Source: Crocodylus rhombifer (Eukaryota; Chordata; Crocodylia; Crocodylidae). From it: 64,000 nt of DNA. The translations under genes were made by a program, and so were the position numbers. Where the stretch lies: assembly GCA_038503035.1 (NCBI GenBank), contig JAVSML010020391.1, positions 237,739 to 301,738 of the forward strand. The letters run 5' to 3'. The notes under the pieces were generated by a model that searched no databases, was not told the DNA's origin, and saw only the letters and a list, made by a program, of their open reading frames with translations. Numbering within the stretch: the first letter of the stretch is position 1; the number at the start of each line of letters is the position of its first letter. Shown one piece after another: positions 10,741 through 22,800 of this stretch.

Positions 10741-11672
10741 TTCTACAGTGTTGTAGCACAATAAGAACAAATTAAAAATAAAAAAGAAGATTCAGGGTGA
10801 AACCAACCTCACTGCTCACTTTAATATGCACCAAATTTCAGATCAGTCTTTAAATCCGTAACTTGTATTTTGTACAACATGCATCAGTCAGTTATTAGTC
10901 ATGGCTATTTATCACTGGTTTGAACCTTGGTTAGCACCGCTCAGAAAACAGAGCATTTCCACTTGTAACACCTACGCATAGTTTTGTGTACGCTTCAAGT
11001 ATTTGCATGAAGTGAACCAAGTTAAATAGTCCTTTCTGAGGTAGAAAAGGAACATTGTTTACCCAAACAACAACCATTCTCTCCCAAGTGCAGCTCACCA
11101 ACCCACCACTCCTCTCATTCATAATTTTGTAAAAGCTCTTATTTCCGTATACTTTCCACTGTATCCTATGTTATGCTCTTTATGCAATGGCCTAGCCTTG
11201 TTACCTGAGGCAACAAAGGCACACTTTCTGCAATGAGGTAAAATACCACCTTTGTTTCTCCTTTTGAATAACTGTAACCAGCTCTGTTTAGGCATTCTAT
11301 ATAATGAAGATAGAGCCACAGCTATGCTGAGTTTCACGAGCGATTACAGTTGCAGTTCAATAGGAAGGACAAATTTGTGGAGACACAAACTAGGTACTTT
11401 GAACCACAGCCTAACTGGGTACTTACCACCCTGTTCCAACACTGTATTTGCAGCATCAGTGTTATTGAAGCAATTACTGTTGGGACTGATCTTCAGGGCC
11501 CTCACTACTTACCCCTGTCTTTCATCTCTGACCCAAAGGGTCATGCACTCTACCTAGAGTGAAAACACTCTGGAAAATTATGAAGAAACACTGTTTGGTG
11601 TAACATGTAATTCCTTATGTTTTCTGCCCTGTCCTGGGTCAATCCACATGGTTTGATATCAATACCCTAGAA

Positions 11673-11855
11673 CAGGTTGTCAAAATTATCACGTTGCACA
11701 GGCCAGATAAATAGCAGAGGGCTGGTCCAGGTGCCAAATCAGGGCCACAGGCTGGCCCTGAACACCAGATCCAGCATGCATGGGTGGTCCAAGACCCACA
11801 GACAGCAGTGTGGGTCAAATGATAGGGTTCCATGGGCTGCATCTTTTGACACCTG
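11673..11855. mobile_element. hAT-type MITE, 183 bp
   Basis: The left end CAGGTTGTCAAAATTATC and the reversed right end CAGGTGTCAAAAGATGC form an imperfect terminal inverted repeat. The flanking 8-mers ccctagaa (11665-11672) and ccctagag (11856-11863) match at 7 of 8 positions. It is too short to code for anything and is probably mobilised in trans by a hAT transposase. Confidence 0.7.
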
Positions 11856-12567
11856 CCCTAGAGGGCCTGGGACAGGTTAACCTAGTCATGGGATCTTCCC
11901 TTACACTCTGGTGAAGATAGTAATCTTGTCTACACTACCGAATCCACAGGCAACAAAACATTTGCTGGGGTGCGATCATTAGCTCTGGAGCTCACTTCCT
12001 CAAACTTCTTTCATAGATCAAACATTTTCAAGGCACACACAATTCATAAAGTGGCTTAATCCTAGCTATCTGCTTTACTTGGTGTAGGATAATTAAGGCA
12101 TTTTACTATCAGTACAATTGTTTCCTACATTCTCAATGGTTCATTAGGTTAAATCCCAGTCTGTAAAAGCTGCCAGACAATTCTGTGCTACATAGTAAGA
12201 GTCCAGCCACAGAGATTTTTAAGACCTGAATGCCTCAAGAAAAGAGAAATTAACTACTCTCACTCAGAATCCTACTTTGGAACACCACCTAGGTCCTGAA
12301 GTAGAACAGGTAAGACCTTATACTCAAGCTGCCATGGTAAAATAGTCATATTAGATAATACAGGAATACTAGAAGCGCTGAAATTTTAGAAGATTAACTT
12401 TTTGCATAACTTGCCAGCTTAAACACTGCAGAAAGCTGAACCAGAAAGTCAGCTGTAAGAACACGCTTACAATCTTCAAAATAACATTTCATATAAAGCC
12501 ACAGATTGTTTTATTCTCAAGTACAACAATGAGAAATTTAAGACAAAGCCTCTTAAGAATATAACCC

Positions 12568-12599
<32 letters not shown>

Positions 12600-12602
12600 T
12601 GC
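11856..12602. other. Intergenic sequence downstream of ATP6V0E1
   Basis: No gene is seen. A run of 27 A on the plus strand (12573-12599) reads as a T-rich stretch just beyond the ATP6V0E1 polyadenylation site on the minus strand, where a T-rich downstream element would be expected. Confidence 0.5.
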
Positions 12603-13033
12603 CAGCAACCTGTGGCAACATTTTTATTCTCATACAGTTTTAGTGCATACTTTTTCAGGTTTTATTGCTACTTCAGTCACATGGAACATAGCTGTGAACT
12701 GTATCTAGTGTGTGTGGAAGATCCCTAGAGCTCACAAGTGAAAAAGGAAGAGGCTGCCATCAAATCCATATCCCATGAACAATTAAATCTTCCCATAACA
12801 GTGGAAATTCATTAACACGTACAAGTTTACAACAGAGAAGAGGAGGTATAAATCTTCACAGGCACATTGTTAGAGTAAGTAGTAACATAGGAAAAAAAAC
12901 TAAGGCTTTGAATAAGCCATTTTGAATGCAAGGCAAATACTAAGGCATTAAGTAGGTGTGGTATCCAACCAGCTATGTTAATGGCATCTTTGGATCAATG
13001 GAGTTTTTCATCTGGAGGGAATCTCTTCTTTAT
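12603..13033 (-). other. ATP6V0E1: ATP6V0E1 noncoding last exon (3' UTR)
   Basis: On the minus strand an acceptor (cttgctttgcag, then ATAAAG) sets the exon start at 13033. The exon is wholly noncoding and reaches a canonical AATAAA at 12628-12623. It pairs with the donor at 16670/16669, which lies after the stop codon, so the transcript carries an intron in its 3' UTR. The exact cleavage site is estimated, about 15-20 nt after the signal. Confidence 0.65.
12623..12628 (-). terminator. ATP6V0E1 polyadenylation signal
   Basis: AATAAA on the minus strand (TTTATT on plus), followed within about 25 nt by a long T-rich run. It is the first good signal downstream of the noncoding last exon's acceptor. 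Confidence 0.6.
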
Positions 13034-16000
13034 CTGCAAAGCAAGAGGCAATTTAGTTATTCCCTTCCATAGATTTTTACTAAGATAGACTTGCTTGGGA
13101 AATTTACTTCCTAAGAAGATTCAGCACCATATAGAAGGGCTCTGCAATTGTCGCCAAACAACTCCAGAGTACCACCAGGCAGAATCTGTCTACTTGCATC
13201 TTAAGAGACGCAGGGGTTAAAAGCTTTGTACCATCTATGGTATTAGTCCAACACTTACAAGTGCATCTACATCTCAGGAATAAAATGTTCCAGCTGGGAC
13301 ACCTCCAAATGCCCCAGCAGCAAGGCACCAGCGAAGCTAGTCTGGGGTCATCTCTAGTGCCCACTTCAGCACTCTGAGAACGGCAGCATGATACTCAGGA
13401 AAGGCTTCCCTAATGCATTTCCCAGCTTAGAGCACGCAAGAGGGATATAGTTCAGGAGTGTCTGCTCTAGGACAGGCTGCTATCACACTGGCTGTAAACA
13501 TCCACTTGTTGCTTCTAATGATGCAAGCTAGATTAGCTCTGCCCTGGGCAGCTGGACAGTTCTGTTTTTTTTACATTATTTCTATTACATTGGGAGCCAG
13601 CAATTTGGATCAGGCCCACTATTCTGCTGGACAGTGCACAGGGCACACGAAGAGACATAATCTGCTGCTTGATCTAGGAATTAAGACAAGTAACATGAAG
13701 AATAAGAAGGAGCGAACATGCAAAGAAGTATAGGGATATTTCTAAATGCACTACTGTGAGGCACTTGGCCACCACAGGGATGAAGGTAGCATAAGAAGCT
13801 AGAGAGAATACAAGTGATTTCAGAGGAAAATACAAAAACTATGTACAGTCACATTTTCAGCTGATAATTTGAGTGCCAACCCATAACCACTTGCCCCTTC
13901 AAACCATTAACTGGGTTGCACAGGGAAGTATATTATTATCCTGATACTAATAGGTATTATTGTTTGAATTAGAGATACAGGAATGGCAAAGGTTAATTTG
14001 TCCCATCAGATGCATCAGTCCCATCTGATTCCACGCAATGGAAGAGATGGTTTACTTGAAAGTTGCCCCTAGTACCATGCATATAGTTTTTAAAATACTT
14101 TAATTGTTGAACTTTAAAGAGTTAGTATTTCACCCTCTTTGTTTTAGCTCTGTATTCTGTCCTTAATCTTCAATCTAAAGATGGATGATGGATAGAATTT
14201 TTTTTTCTGTATTAGCCTTGATTTTGGACAAGCACATCTTGGAAAAAAAATCAAAATAATCCAGACAGCTGAGAATTCTGGCAGGTGCTCTAAAAATTTA
14301 GCAACACACACAGATTCTCCAAGACAATGCTAAAGCTGCACATCTGAGATTTCAGCTGGAGTCTGCTTGGGTAGTTCAGTCTGGAGCAAGAAACATCACT
14401 AATGGCTGTGTGGCTGTATTGGTGCACCAGGGGTAGGACAAGAGAGCAAAGGATTGGAACTCCTCAAGAGCTTAATTCAAAGCTGACAGTCCCAGCAGCC
14501 CAAGGTCCTGTCAACAATCAGAAGAGTAGCCATCTTTAAACAGGACAGTGAGGGGCCAAGCATGCCTGAATGCACTGCTCTTTTCTAAATGGCAAAAGGA
14601 AGACATTCAAGAAACTACGCAATAATCTGCAAATACTCATTCCATCCAGGAAGAGCAAAAACCAACTGCAGATGCTTCCTCAGCCTGATGAAAGGTATTT
14701 GCACCAAAAGTTTGCAAAGAAGAATTTTTCCAACTGAGTTGGTCTAATAAAAGATACCAGATTTACCCAAATAACCTCATCTGCCTATGCCTTAGACCAA
14801 CACAAGTATAACCTATACCCCTGGGACATGGGTTCAACATTCAGAGAGGCAAGGAAAACCAAAAGTAACTCAGTGACGGACAGACGGACAGACCCTTGGG
14901 TAAGAATCTGGTTAAACAATTTGCCCTTGCTGTCTCACTTCCCCTCACACAACAGACTTTAGAAGGTCATTTTACCAGGTATTAATATCCCCTCTCCTTC
15001 TCAAGACCAGTTTCTCTCTCAAGCTTTGGAACACTCCTCACTAATGGGAACAGACAGATATTCTCTGGACAGCTTGCCTGAATTTCAAGAGCATCTCTTG
15101 CCTCCAGCATGTGCCTGAGAGCAACAGCAGGCAGCTCACTTAATACCCCATCCTTTCCGTCTTAAGTGACCATTTTGTCCAGGCAAGTAAATCCCAATTC
15201 CAATCCTGTGATCTGCTCGAAGTTTGCCAGCCATTCTCCTTGTGGTCAAGGTCACCAGTCAGCAGAAACAGCACTATAAATTGCACCAACTAAGTCCAGT
15301 TTAGCTGCCTCATGCTATCCAAGGCCCATATCTGTGGCAGAGCCAAACCAACCTTTGGCTTCTACTAGCTGCTAAAAGTGAAGAAAGAGACCTATGTAGT
15401 CCGACACACTCCTAGTTAAGGCTGAACCTAATCTGAAACACTAGGGCTTTGCTTCAGTATTAATGCTCAGGAAGCTTTATAGCCAGAATCAAATCAAGCT
15501 ATAATGTCAGCTATCATTTGTCAACTGCTGTTCAACTCTTTCCAAAACACAAAAAATTATATTAATTAGGACAAGAATTAAATTTGCAAGACCGAAGCAG
15601 ATCGAAAAAGCACAGCACTCTGAATAATTCTGTCTCATCAACATAAAAAAGCCATGGATTTAGTCTCCCGTTTTATGCCTCCACCCAGCAAATTTCCCAC
15701 TTGTCACCCATTTCCGAATCCATTTCTTCAAAGATGGCACCTAAAGTCAACACGCCACTTCAGCAGGCAGCCTTGATGGCGGTTTCCGATATGACCAATA
15801 TAAGCTTCCAAGAACAAGACCTGTACAGTGTTATGGGGTTGAGCAGTAGGATGAATCATTCTCCTTACAACTGCCTGTGGGCTGCTATCTAAAACAATAT
15901 GCTAGCCTACAAGGTTCAGCACTTCATTGATACAAGACAGACCTCTTTGGTCATGTGCACCACTTTCCCAGAGAGGTGTTACTTTCCACCATCAGAACAA

Positions 16001-16669
16001 GGATGTTACCTGCAGAACAGACAGATGGGCCTCAAGTTGATGAGAAACTGGCTTGTCAACTGGATTTTCTGTTTCCTATTTTTCCTTTAACACTTGAACA
16101 TAAAAGAAGGGGGTGCAGGGAAATATTCCTTTTGATGCTCTCCCAGTATTTGCTGTCCCATGGTATGACCCTTTTCTCACAGCTTTCCAGGAAGCGAGTG
16201 CAGTCTAGACAGCATCCCAGTTTTGTAACAACTGTCTCCAAATTTAATTAACATTGAGTACTGAAATACATCATACTTGCAGCCCACATAAAGACAGCCT
16301 AATAAATAAATTGACTAGCAGCTAGGGTGCCATGATAGCCTTTAAAGGGTGCCATTGGGGGACAGGAGATAAGCAAGATAAGCTTGAGAAGAAAAGTGCA
16401 AACTCTTCCCTTACAGCTGCTCACCTGCCTCACTTACTAGAGCAGGTTCTTCCCTGCTGGCTGCTGTTCCTCCTTCCCAGCCTATCTTCAAGCAGGTAAA
16501 AATACTATTAGTTTTCGAAATGGGGTGCTGCTCAATTCATAGAGTTATGAAGGATGTCTTGAGTCTAAAAAGGTTAAGAATCACCGAAATATAGGGTAGC
16601 TGTCCCTCAAGTGGAACCTCTTGAGCCTTCCCCACAAAGATAAAATGAAACGACTCCAACCACACTTAC
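13034..16669 (-). other. ATP6V0E1 intron 3 (in 3' UTR)
   Basis: The intron is bounded by GTAAGTG at its 5' side (16669 downward) and by TTTGCAG at its 3' side (13034-13036). Apart from the Penelope-like fragment at 14684-14835, and a weak, diverged dispersed-repeat resemblance at about 13570-13680, I see no recognisable content. Confidence 0.6.
14684..14835 (+). mobile_element. Penelope-like element tail fragment
   Basis: The fragment runs cctgatgaaaggtatttgca, then ttggtctaataaaagata, then ctgcctatgc and accaacaca. The same order occurs in the copies at 34028-34310, so the family is supported within the window. It resembles amniote repeats thought to derive from Penelope-like retroelements. 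CTGATGA (14685-14691), ggt...acc and aaaag follow the layout of a hammerhead ribozyme core, but the final GAAA is not intact. It lies in ATP6V0E1 intron 3, opposite to the gene. Confidence 0.5.
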
Positions 16670-16706
16670 CTAATCCACAAACAGCTGTGGCAGAAGACAG
16701 AGGACA
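16670..16706 (-). other. ATP6V0E1 3' UTR part of exon 3
   Basis: 37 nt lie between the stop codon and the donor at 16669. Because the last exon junction falls fewer than about 50-55 nt after the stop, the 3' UTR intron should not trigger nonsense-mediated decay under the usual rule. Confidence 0.65.
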
Positions 16707-16800
16707 TTAAGGCCAGTGATGTTTAAGATACCAGATAGTTTCATTTTTTAACTGTGGTCCGAAGAGAGGGTTGAGCTGGGCCAGGATCGCAATCAGCCAA
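16707..16800 (-). CDS. ATP6V0E1: ATP6V0E1 coding exon 3, to stop
   Basis: 94 coding nt after the acceptor TGTCTTCAG (16803-16801), ending in TAA at 16709-16707. The exon goes on for another 37 noncoding nt (16706-16670) to the donor ATTAG/GTAAGTG. It encodes the second helix and the conserved C-terminus. Confidence 0.95.
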
Positions 16801-19800
16801 CTGAAGACAAAACATAGGAGACATCAGGAATATGGATGATGGAAACTTGGCCAAAAGCTATGAGGGCAATGGATGGACAGCACTGAAGGTCTAACACCAA
16901 ATCAAAACACGGCACAGCCCATGCTCCTAAACCTCCAACTTTCATCCAAGTTTCAAACATCAGATGCTGCTAAAAACTACGTTTGGTGTCAGTGCTGTTG
17001 TCCGATTTCAAATGACACTGTTAGAGGCAAATGGAAAGTCTCTTTAATATACTTTTTCCTTTGGAGAGCAAGTACCCCAGGACATAGTCATTATCTTCCC
17101 AGACCACAACATGAATCTTCCCTGAGAGCCGCTCAAGGCCTCTAAGACAGGGGTTCCTGACCTTTTTGTGCCGAGGACTGGCAAACTGCGGACCAGCCAG
17201 CCGTGGACCAGCAGTGACAGGCATACTGCGGCAGATACCAAATCTTTTTTAGTACTTAGTATAAAAAAGGGTTGGCTGCTGGTCCACAGTATGCTGGTCA
17301 CTTCCAGTCTTCAGTTTTCCAGTCCACGGTCACTTCCAGTCCGGCAGCCAACCCTTCACAGCCGGGAACCAGCCCAGGGGTTGGGAGCCCCTGCTCTTAA
17401 GAGGTGTGGGACAGGGCATGTCACTAAAATAAGCTAACTCCAAAATGAACATGCTTTTTAGTCTCATTCAATCAAACTATAACTATGCCGAGCATTGGCT
17501 ATACATAATACAAAAGGAAGCTTATACCACAGCCCTATTTCTGCCGGTCAAAATAAATATTAAGGCAAAGCCCAAGTGAAAGAATTGAGTCTATCAATTA
17601 AAGCACAGGAAGAGGAGTTGGGAGATAATTCTTGAATTGCTTTGTCATATGGGCAAGAAGTCACCAAATAACAGGTTCCCCTCACATAGGTAAATGATCC
17701 TTGTATGAATCAGAAATGCAAGGCTTGATGTTTACTAAGCACCTTTTGACCCACTAAAGGGAGGGTTAAGAAAATCATATGCATCAACTGATTCCATTTG
17801 ATGCTATATTCAGAGGGGGAAAAAAGTAACCCTATTCTACCATCTTCACCTTCTTGTGAAAACTGTGGTGGGGCTAGAACTCAAGCAAAGGAAAAATGTA
17901 GACCTAGATCAAAGGTTAGGAAAAATAGATGTCTAGAGCAAGAGGGTTCAAAAGTACTGGAACAATGTCAACAGGATAACAAACCTCACATCAGCAGGAA
18001 CAGCTTCCTCATCGGAGCAGTGACAAACTAACTAACCCAGCAGAAGCCACAGCCAGAACAGAAAAGAGGAGGAATTTGGGATGTGGAAGAGATCCAGGAA
18101 AGCTTAACAGAAATACTTCACCATTACAAGATGTACTTGCTTTGTAAATGTTACAGATTCAGAAAGAGCCAGGGACGGTTTTAAGTATTTTACATAGGTC
18201 TAAATCCAAACTATATAAGCATGTTTAGCGAATGCACCAGCTCATCTGCCTGCTATTTCTAGAATGCTTTGTAAGGAGAAGAAAAAGCACAGCAGCTTTG
18301 TAATGGGAGCTGCCACAAATGCATCAGACTGCTTAGGCAGTCATGGAAAATTCCATGCAAACCTGGATGCTTTGACCAATGAACGAAGTGCACGGCAGCT
18401 GCAAAATGGCTACCACAGCCATAGACAGAAATCTGCATGAGATAAAAGGAATGTCAATCCTCTTAGCATTAAGAAAACAAATATTTGTATATTTTGATTT
18501 TTTTTTTTTTTAATAGCTTTGTGCAAAAATCAAAGAGGATGCTAGCTTGAGTCAAACATTGTGCCTGCAACATCCTAACCATCCCAATATGCTGGGAATA
18601 CTGCAGGGAAACAAACAAAAATCAATCATCCATGCTAAAAATATATGGCAGGTTGTGTAAAGTATGTTAACATCTACTAGAGAACACCAAAAAAGCAGCC
18701 AATTCACTCTCACTTACAAACTGAAATGCTCTTATCTTGCCATCTCGGGTGACACCGTTAGCATCAGACAGACATCAGGTTGAATTTACCCGGTAAAAAG
18801 TAAACTGCCCAATCCCTTTTGGATATTGAATCCTTCCTACCATCAGACTAATTGCACAAATGTTTAGTAGCAATTTGACAAGTTCCCTCCCACCTTCAGC
18901 GAGACTGTTTGGAGCCCACCTACAAGTTGGTTTTTAGATACAAACCCGTATGAGAAGGGTGCCCAAGCACTATACCATCTGTCGTTAACTTTCTGAAATA
19001 AGGGAGTAGAAATGGGAACACTACATTCCTCCACGATAATTATTTGTTTCTTTCTGCTGCACAAAAAAAAAGGAACTGTCTGTATTAGCACACATACTGA
19101 GGCCTCTTCCTAGGTTTCCAGAGATCAGACCCAGCACTGCTGCGAAACAAGTGAGCTGGAAGCGCATTCTGAACACTGCCCTATCTACAGCTGTATCACC
19201 AGGTAAACACTGAGCTGGTTTGAAAAGCTCTGGGACCAGGCTGGATACATACACAGTTCTGAGGCATAGTGGCATTATCAATCAATACTTAGATAAATCT
19301 TTAGCTCCACTACCTCCCTGCAATGCAGGAGTTTGATCACTGAAAGCAGAGTAGGAGATGGGAGGGCAATGAACTCCCAAGACAGGATTATGGAAAACTT
19401 CTCCACACATTTCAGTTCCAGAGCGTTGCTCTTTCTTATGAAGTATCCCAACAAAATGGGGCATTCAGTGCACAACAAAGCAAGTCTCTGTAGCTATCAT
19501 GTGCTGTTTTAGTATTATTAAATGCAGGTATGACTTTCAAACCACCACAAATTCCACAGAATACCTCCTGCCTTAATCTGCATCAGTTAACCAGTGCATG
19601 CAAGGAGCTGAAAGTCCCTCCTGTTCTACCAAAGGAAGTAAAAACTTATCACTTTAGTATATCAATTTCAGAGTGATCCTAGCTGCTCTGGCTCTTACTA
19701 AGAGGATGACCATACCATCTGCTACTGCAGGTTATGAGTGAAAGCTCTGATATCTGTTTAGATTCAGTTTGGGTAATTACATTCAGCCCACCTAGAATTC

Positions 19801-22800
19801 CCCTGCAATGACAAAAATGATTAATTATTCCTAAATTTCAGCACTGAATCCAAGTAGTGCAGCTGTGCACTCCTATCCTGGTGCTGTCTTCTGCCTCACA
19901 AGGGGTTCAAAACCTGATATACAGAGTTGTACAACTCAAAGAGACCTCAAGGTTCAGTTGGTCCAAAACCCTGCACAAACTAATACTATTCCTAACTATT
20001 CTATCAAATGCCTACCAGCCTTCAAAAAAAAAAAAAGCTGAGTCTCTAGATGGGAGGTCCTACAAAAAGTATTATTGTTATGATTACCATTATTCTTTCT
20101 GTATGCCCCACACACCTCCCAAGGTTTGGGTTGCCCTTCCTTGGCAGTCTGCTATGTGCAAGCATCCATGTGCACAGGCTGTTTGATGGGGAATTTCATG
20201 CAACCAACTTAACATAAATGACCAGAGGGTAAATGGCTTTCCTCTGTTTATCAATGAAAGTAACTTCTATTTAAGAGCTTAAACTAGCACACACCTAATT
20301 AAGATGGATACAGTTGACCAATGCCAAAGAGACAAATAATGTTTAGCCAGAAGGTTTTGAAGTTGTTTTGCATCTGCTGGAGCCATCACAAAAGAAAGCT
20401 ATTTTGTTTAGTTCAGAATTTTAAAAAGTTAGAAAAAAAAGTTTAATGAAAATTAAGTGACAGCCACTGTCATCCACAGATAAGTTTCAAGGGCAGAAGA
20501 CTGCCCTTGAGACAATGCACTAATATCAGTGTCATTTTGATACCAGTAATAGGTTTTGCAATAGCTTCTTCCTAACACTGCAACAGAACTAATACATTCC
20601 ACTTCGTTACATATAAAAGGTTTAATTCACAGATACATAGCATTATAAGGCAATGCCACCTGGAGGAGCAAGAGACAGGTTCTTTCCTGTACATTTCTAT
20701 GAATTGAATCCAAATATGTAATTCCAAATGACTGACTGCATTCAAGCAATACCTGACTGAAGCATTCACACAACACTTTACTTCTCTTAGTCCTCACGAA
20801 GGTGCAACGGGAGAAAGCTAGACAATAATCCTAAACACTGGGCTTACTTGTGTTGTAGCTAATTTCCTTTATCTACCTCTCTTTAACAGTTGAGAGTAGA
20901 TCTTTCACTGGCCAGTCCACTACAGCACCTACTAAGCCAGGGGTCAGCAACCCCTGGCATGCGTGCCAAGCATGGCATGCAAGGCCATTTTGCTTGGCAC
21001 ACCACTACCAGCCCAAGCTCTAAGCAGCGGCTGCCAGCCATGGACCCCAGGCTGCTCCCAGCAGGTGGCTGGGAGGCAGCAAGCAGACCGGGCTCCGTGG
21101 GCCAGCTGCAGCTGGGAGGCTGCAAACAGCTGCTCCAGGCTCCAGCATGCCAGCACTCTGGCACCTTCCAAGGTAGACACTGTGGTTTTCTTGGCACTCC
21201 GGCCAAAAACCGTTGCCTACCCTTGTGCTAAGTTATACCAATATCTGAACCAATCCCTTCTACTTGAGGACTGGGATAAAGGTTTCCCTTTTACAGATAA
21301 GAAGTTTGGATCAGTTACTCCTTCATGCCTTGTTTCCTAGCATGCTACACATCCTCAGCTGCCACCAACTTCTAAAGAGTTGCCTGGGCTCAGGACTTTG
21401 AATGTACAAGCCTTAAATTAGTAGCACAGACAATGTCAGACTGGCTGGGAGAGCAAGAATTGGGCAGAGGGCTGCAAACCTCAAGATGCAGAACCACTGT
21501 TTTCCTTCAAGACAAACTCAGCAATGACTCATTAGTAAGAAAGCATCTCGCTGCCCAGTCTCACCCAGGCGCTTGCACAGCAGCCAGCCATCTTGCTAGG
21601 TGGCTTAAGTGATTTCTCCACAACACATTACAGCCCCATTCACCAGGGAAGAAGACTCAAGTATATATTCACAGGCACCCCAAAACAGCATCCTAGTTAC
21701 TATGTCTGCCTACAGAGAGACAGTACGTTTAGTTTATTTTATTTATATGGCACTTATCATAATCAAAAACCCCTACAGCTATACTATGAACCCATTATTT
21801 CAAAGCATAACATTGACTTCCTTTGTTTATAGTTTAAACAGAGGAAGTTTTAACAGTAAAATAAGAGGAACACGTTAGGGATACTTAAGAATTTTGATTT
21901 GGCAAATATGTTCAGACACAGGAAGGAAGTTGGGAAAACACTTCATGACTGTACACTTGTATACAGTCAGTAGAAGTCACAGCAATTGGGCATATAAGGG
22001 GAATCATTTAACAAAATAAGGTTTGCATAATATAAGCCTCAGCCACTCTGTAAAGCAAAGCAATGGAAATATACTGCATCCACCAATTCCTGACAGCCAA
22101 GGGACAATCTGGTTTAAGTAAGAACATCCGATATAATGTTTTTGAGAACTTGGCATCATAGTACCTATTTGTGCCTCGATCAAAACAGTAGAAGTGGCCC
22201 AAGCCATATGCACTAATCATTAAATAGGATCTCCAAGCAAGAAGTATTTTAAGATTGATGTCAAGCCATCTATTTGGTGATACGAGGGATCTGAGCTGTG
22301 TTCTACTGCTGATGCAATAACTAGTTAAGTTAATGTATTTTGTGGACAAGTACAATACTATTAAAGTTCACAAAGGAATGATGAATACATTGTAAATTCA
22401 GTTGTCAAGATACTCTGTTTCTGTACAGACCTCTCTCTGTAAATACATTTTTAGAATAGACGGACTTGAAACCTGTTGAACCATAAACAAGGTTGAACCA
22501 AAACAATGCTGGATATCACAGCAGTAAACCAAGCCAAAACCACTAAGCCTGAACCTCAAGCCAGACCATAATGGAACAAGACAGACCTTTCTTGAAGCAA
22601 GCTGTCCTGCATTATTTGTAACTAGACACTCAAAGGATGGCTTTGTGCTGCCAGTCCTTGGACCTAGTGCCTCAGATATTAAGATATCTCCCTCTCTCTT
22701 TTTCCAGGTATTTATTGCAAGTTCATTACAATGTACCATTGTAAGCAAAAGTTTGCGTGAGCGCTCCCAAGCATACCTGTCATACCACTGACCTAGGAAC

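Noticed and set aside
12573..12599. 27-A run as a possible retroposed gene tail
   Set aside because: No cDNA-like sequence precedes it on the plus strand. It fits better as the T-rich element downstream of the ATP6V0E1 polyadenylation site.
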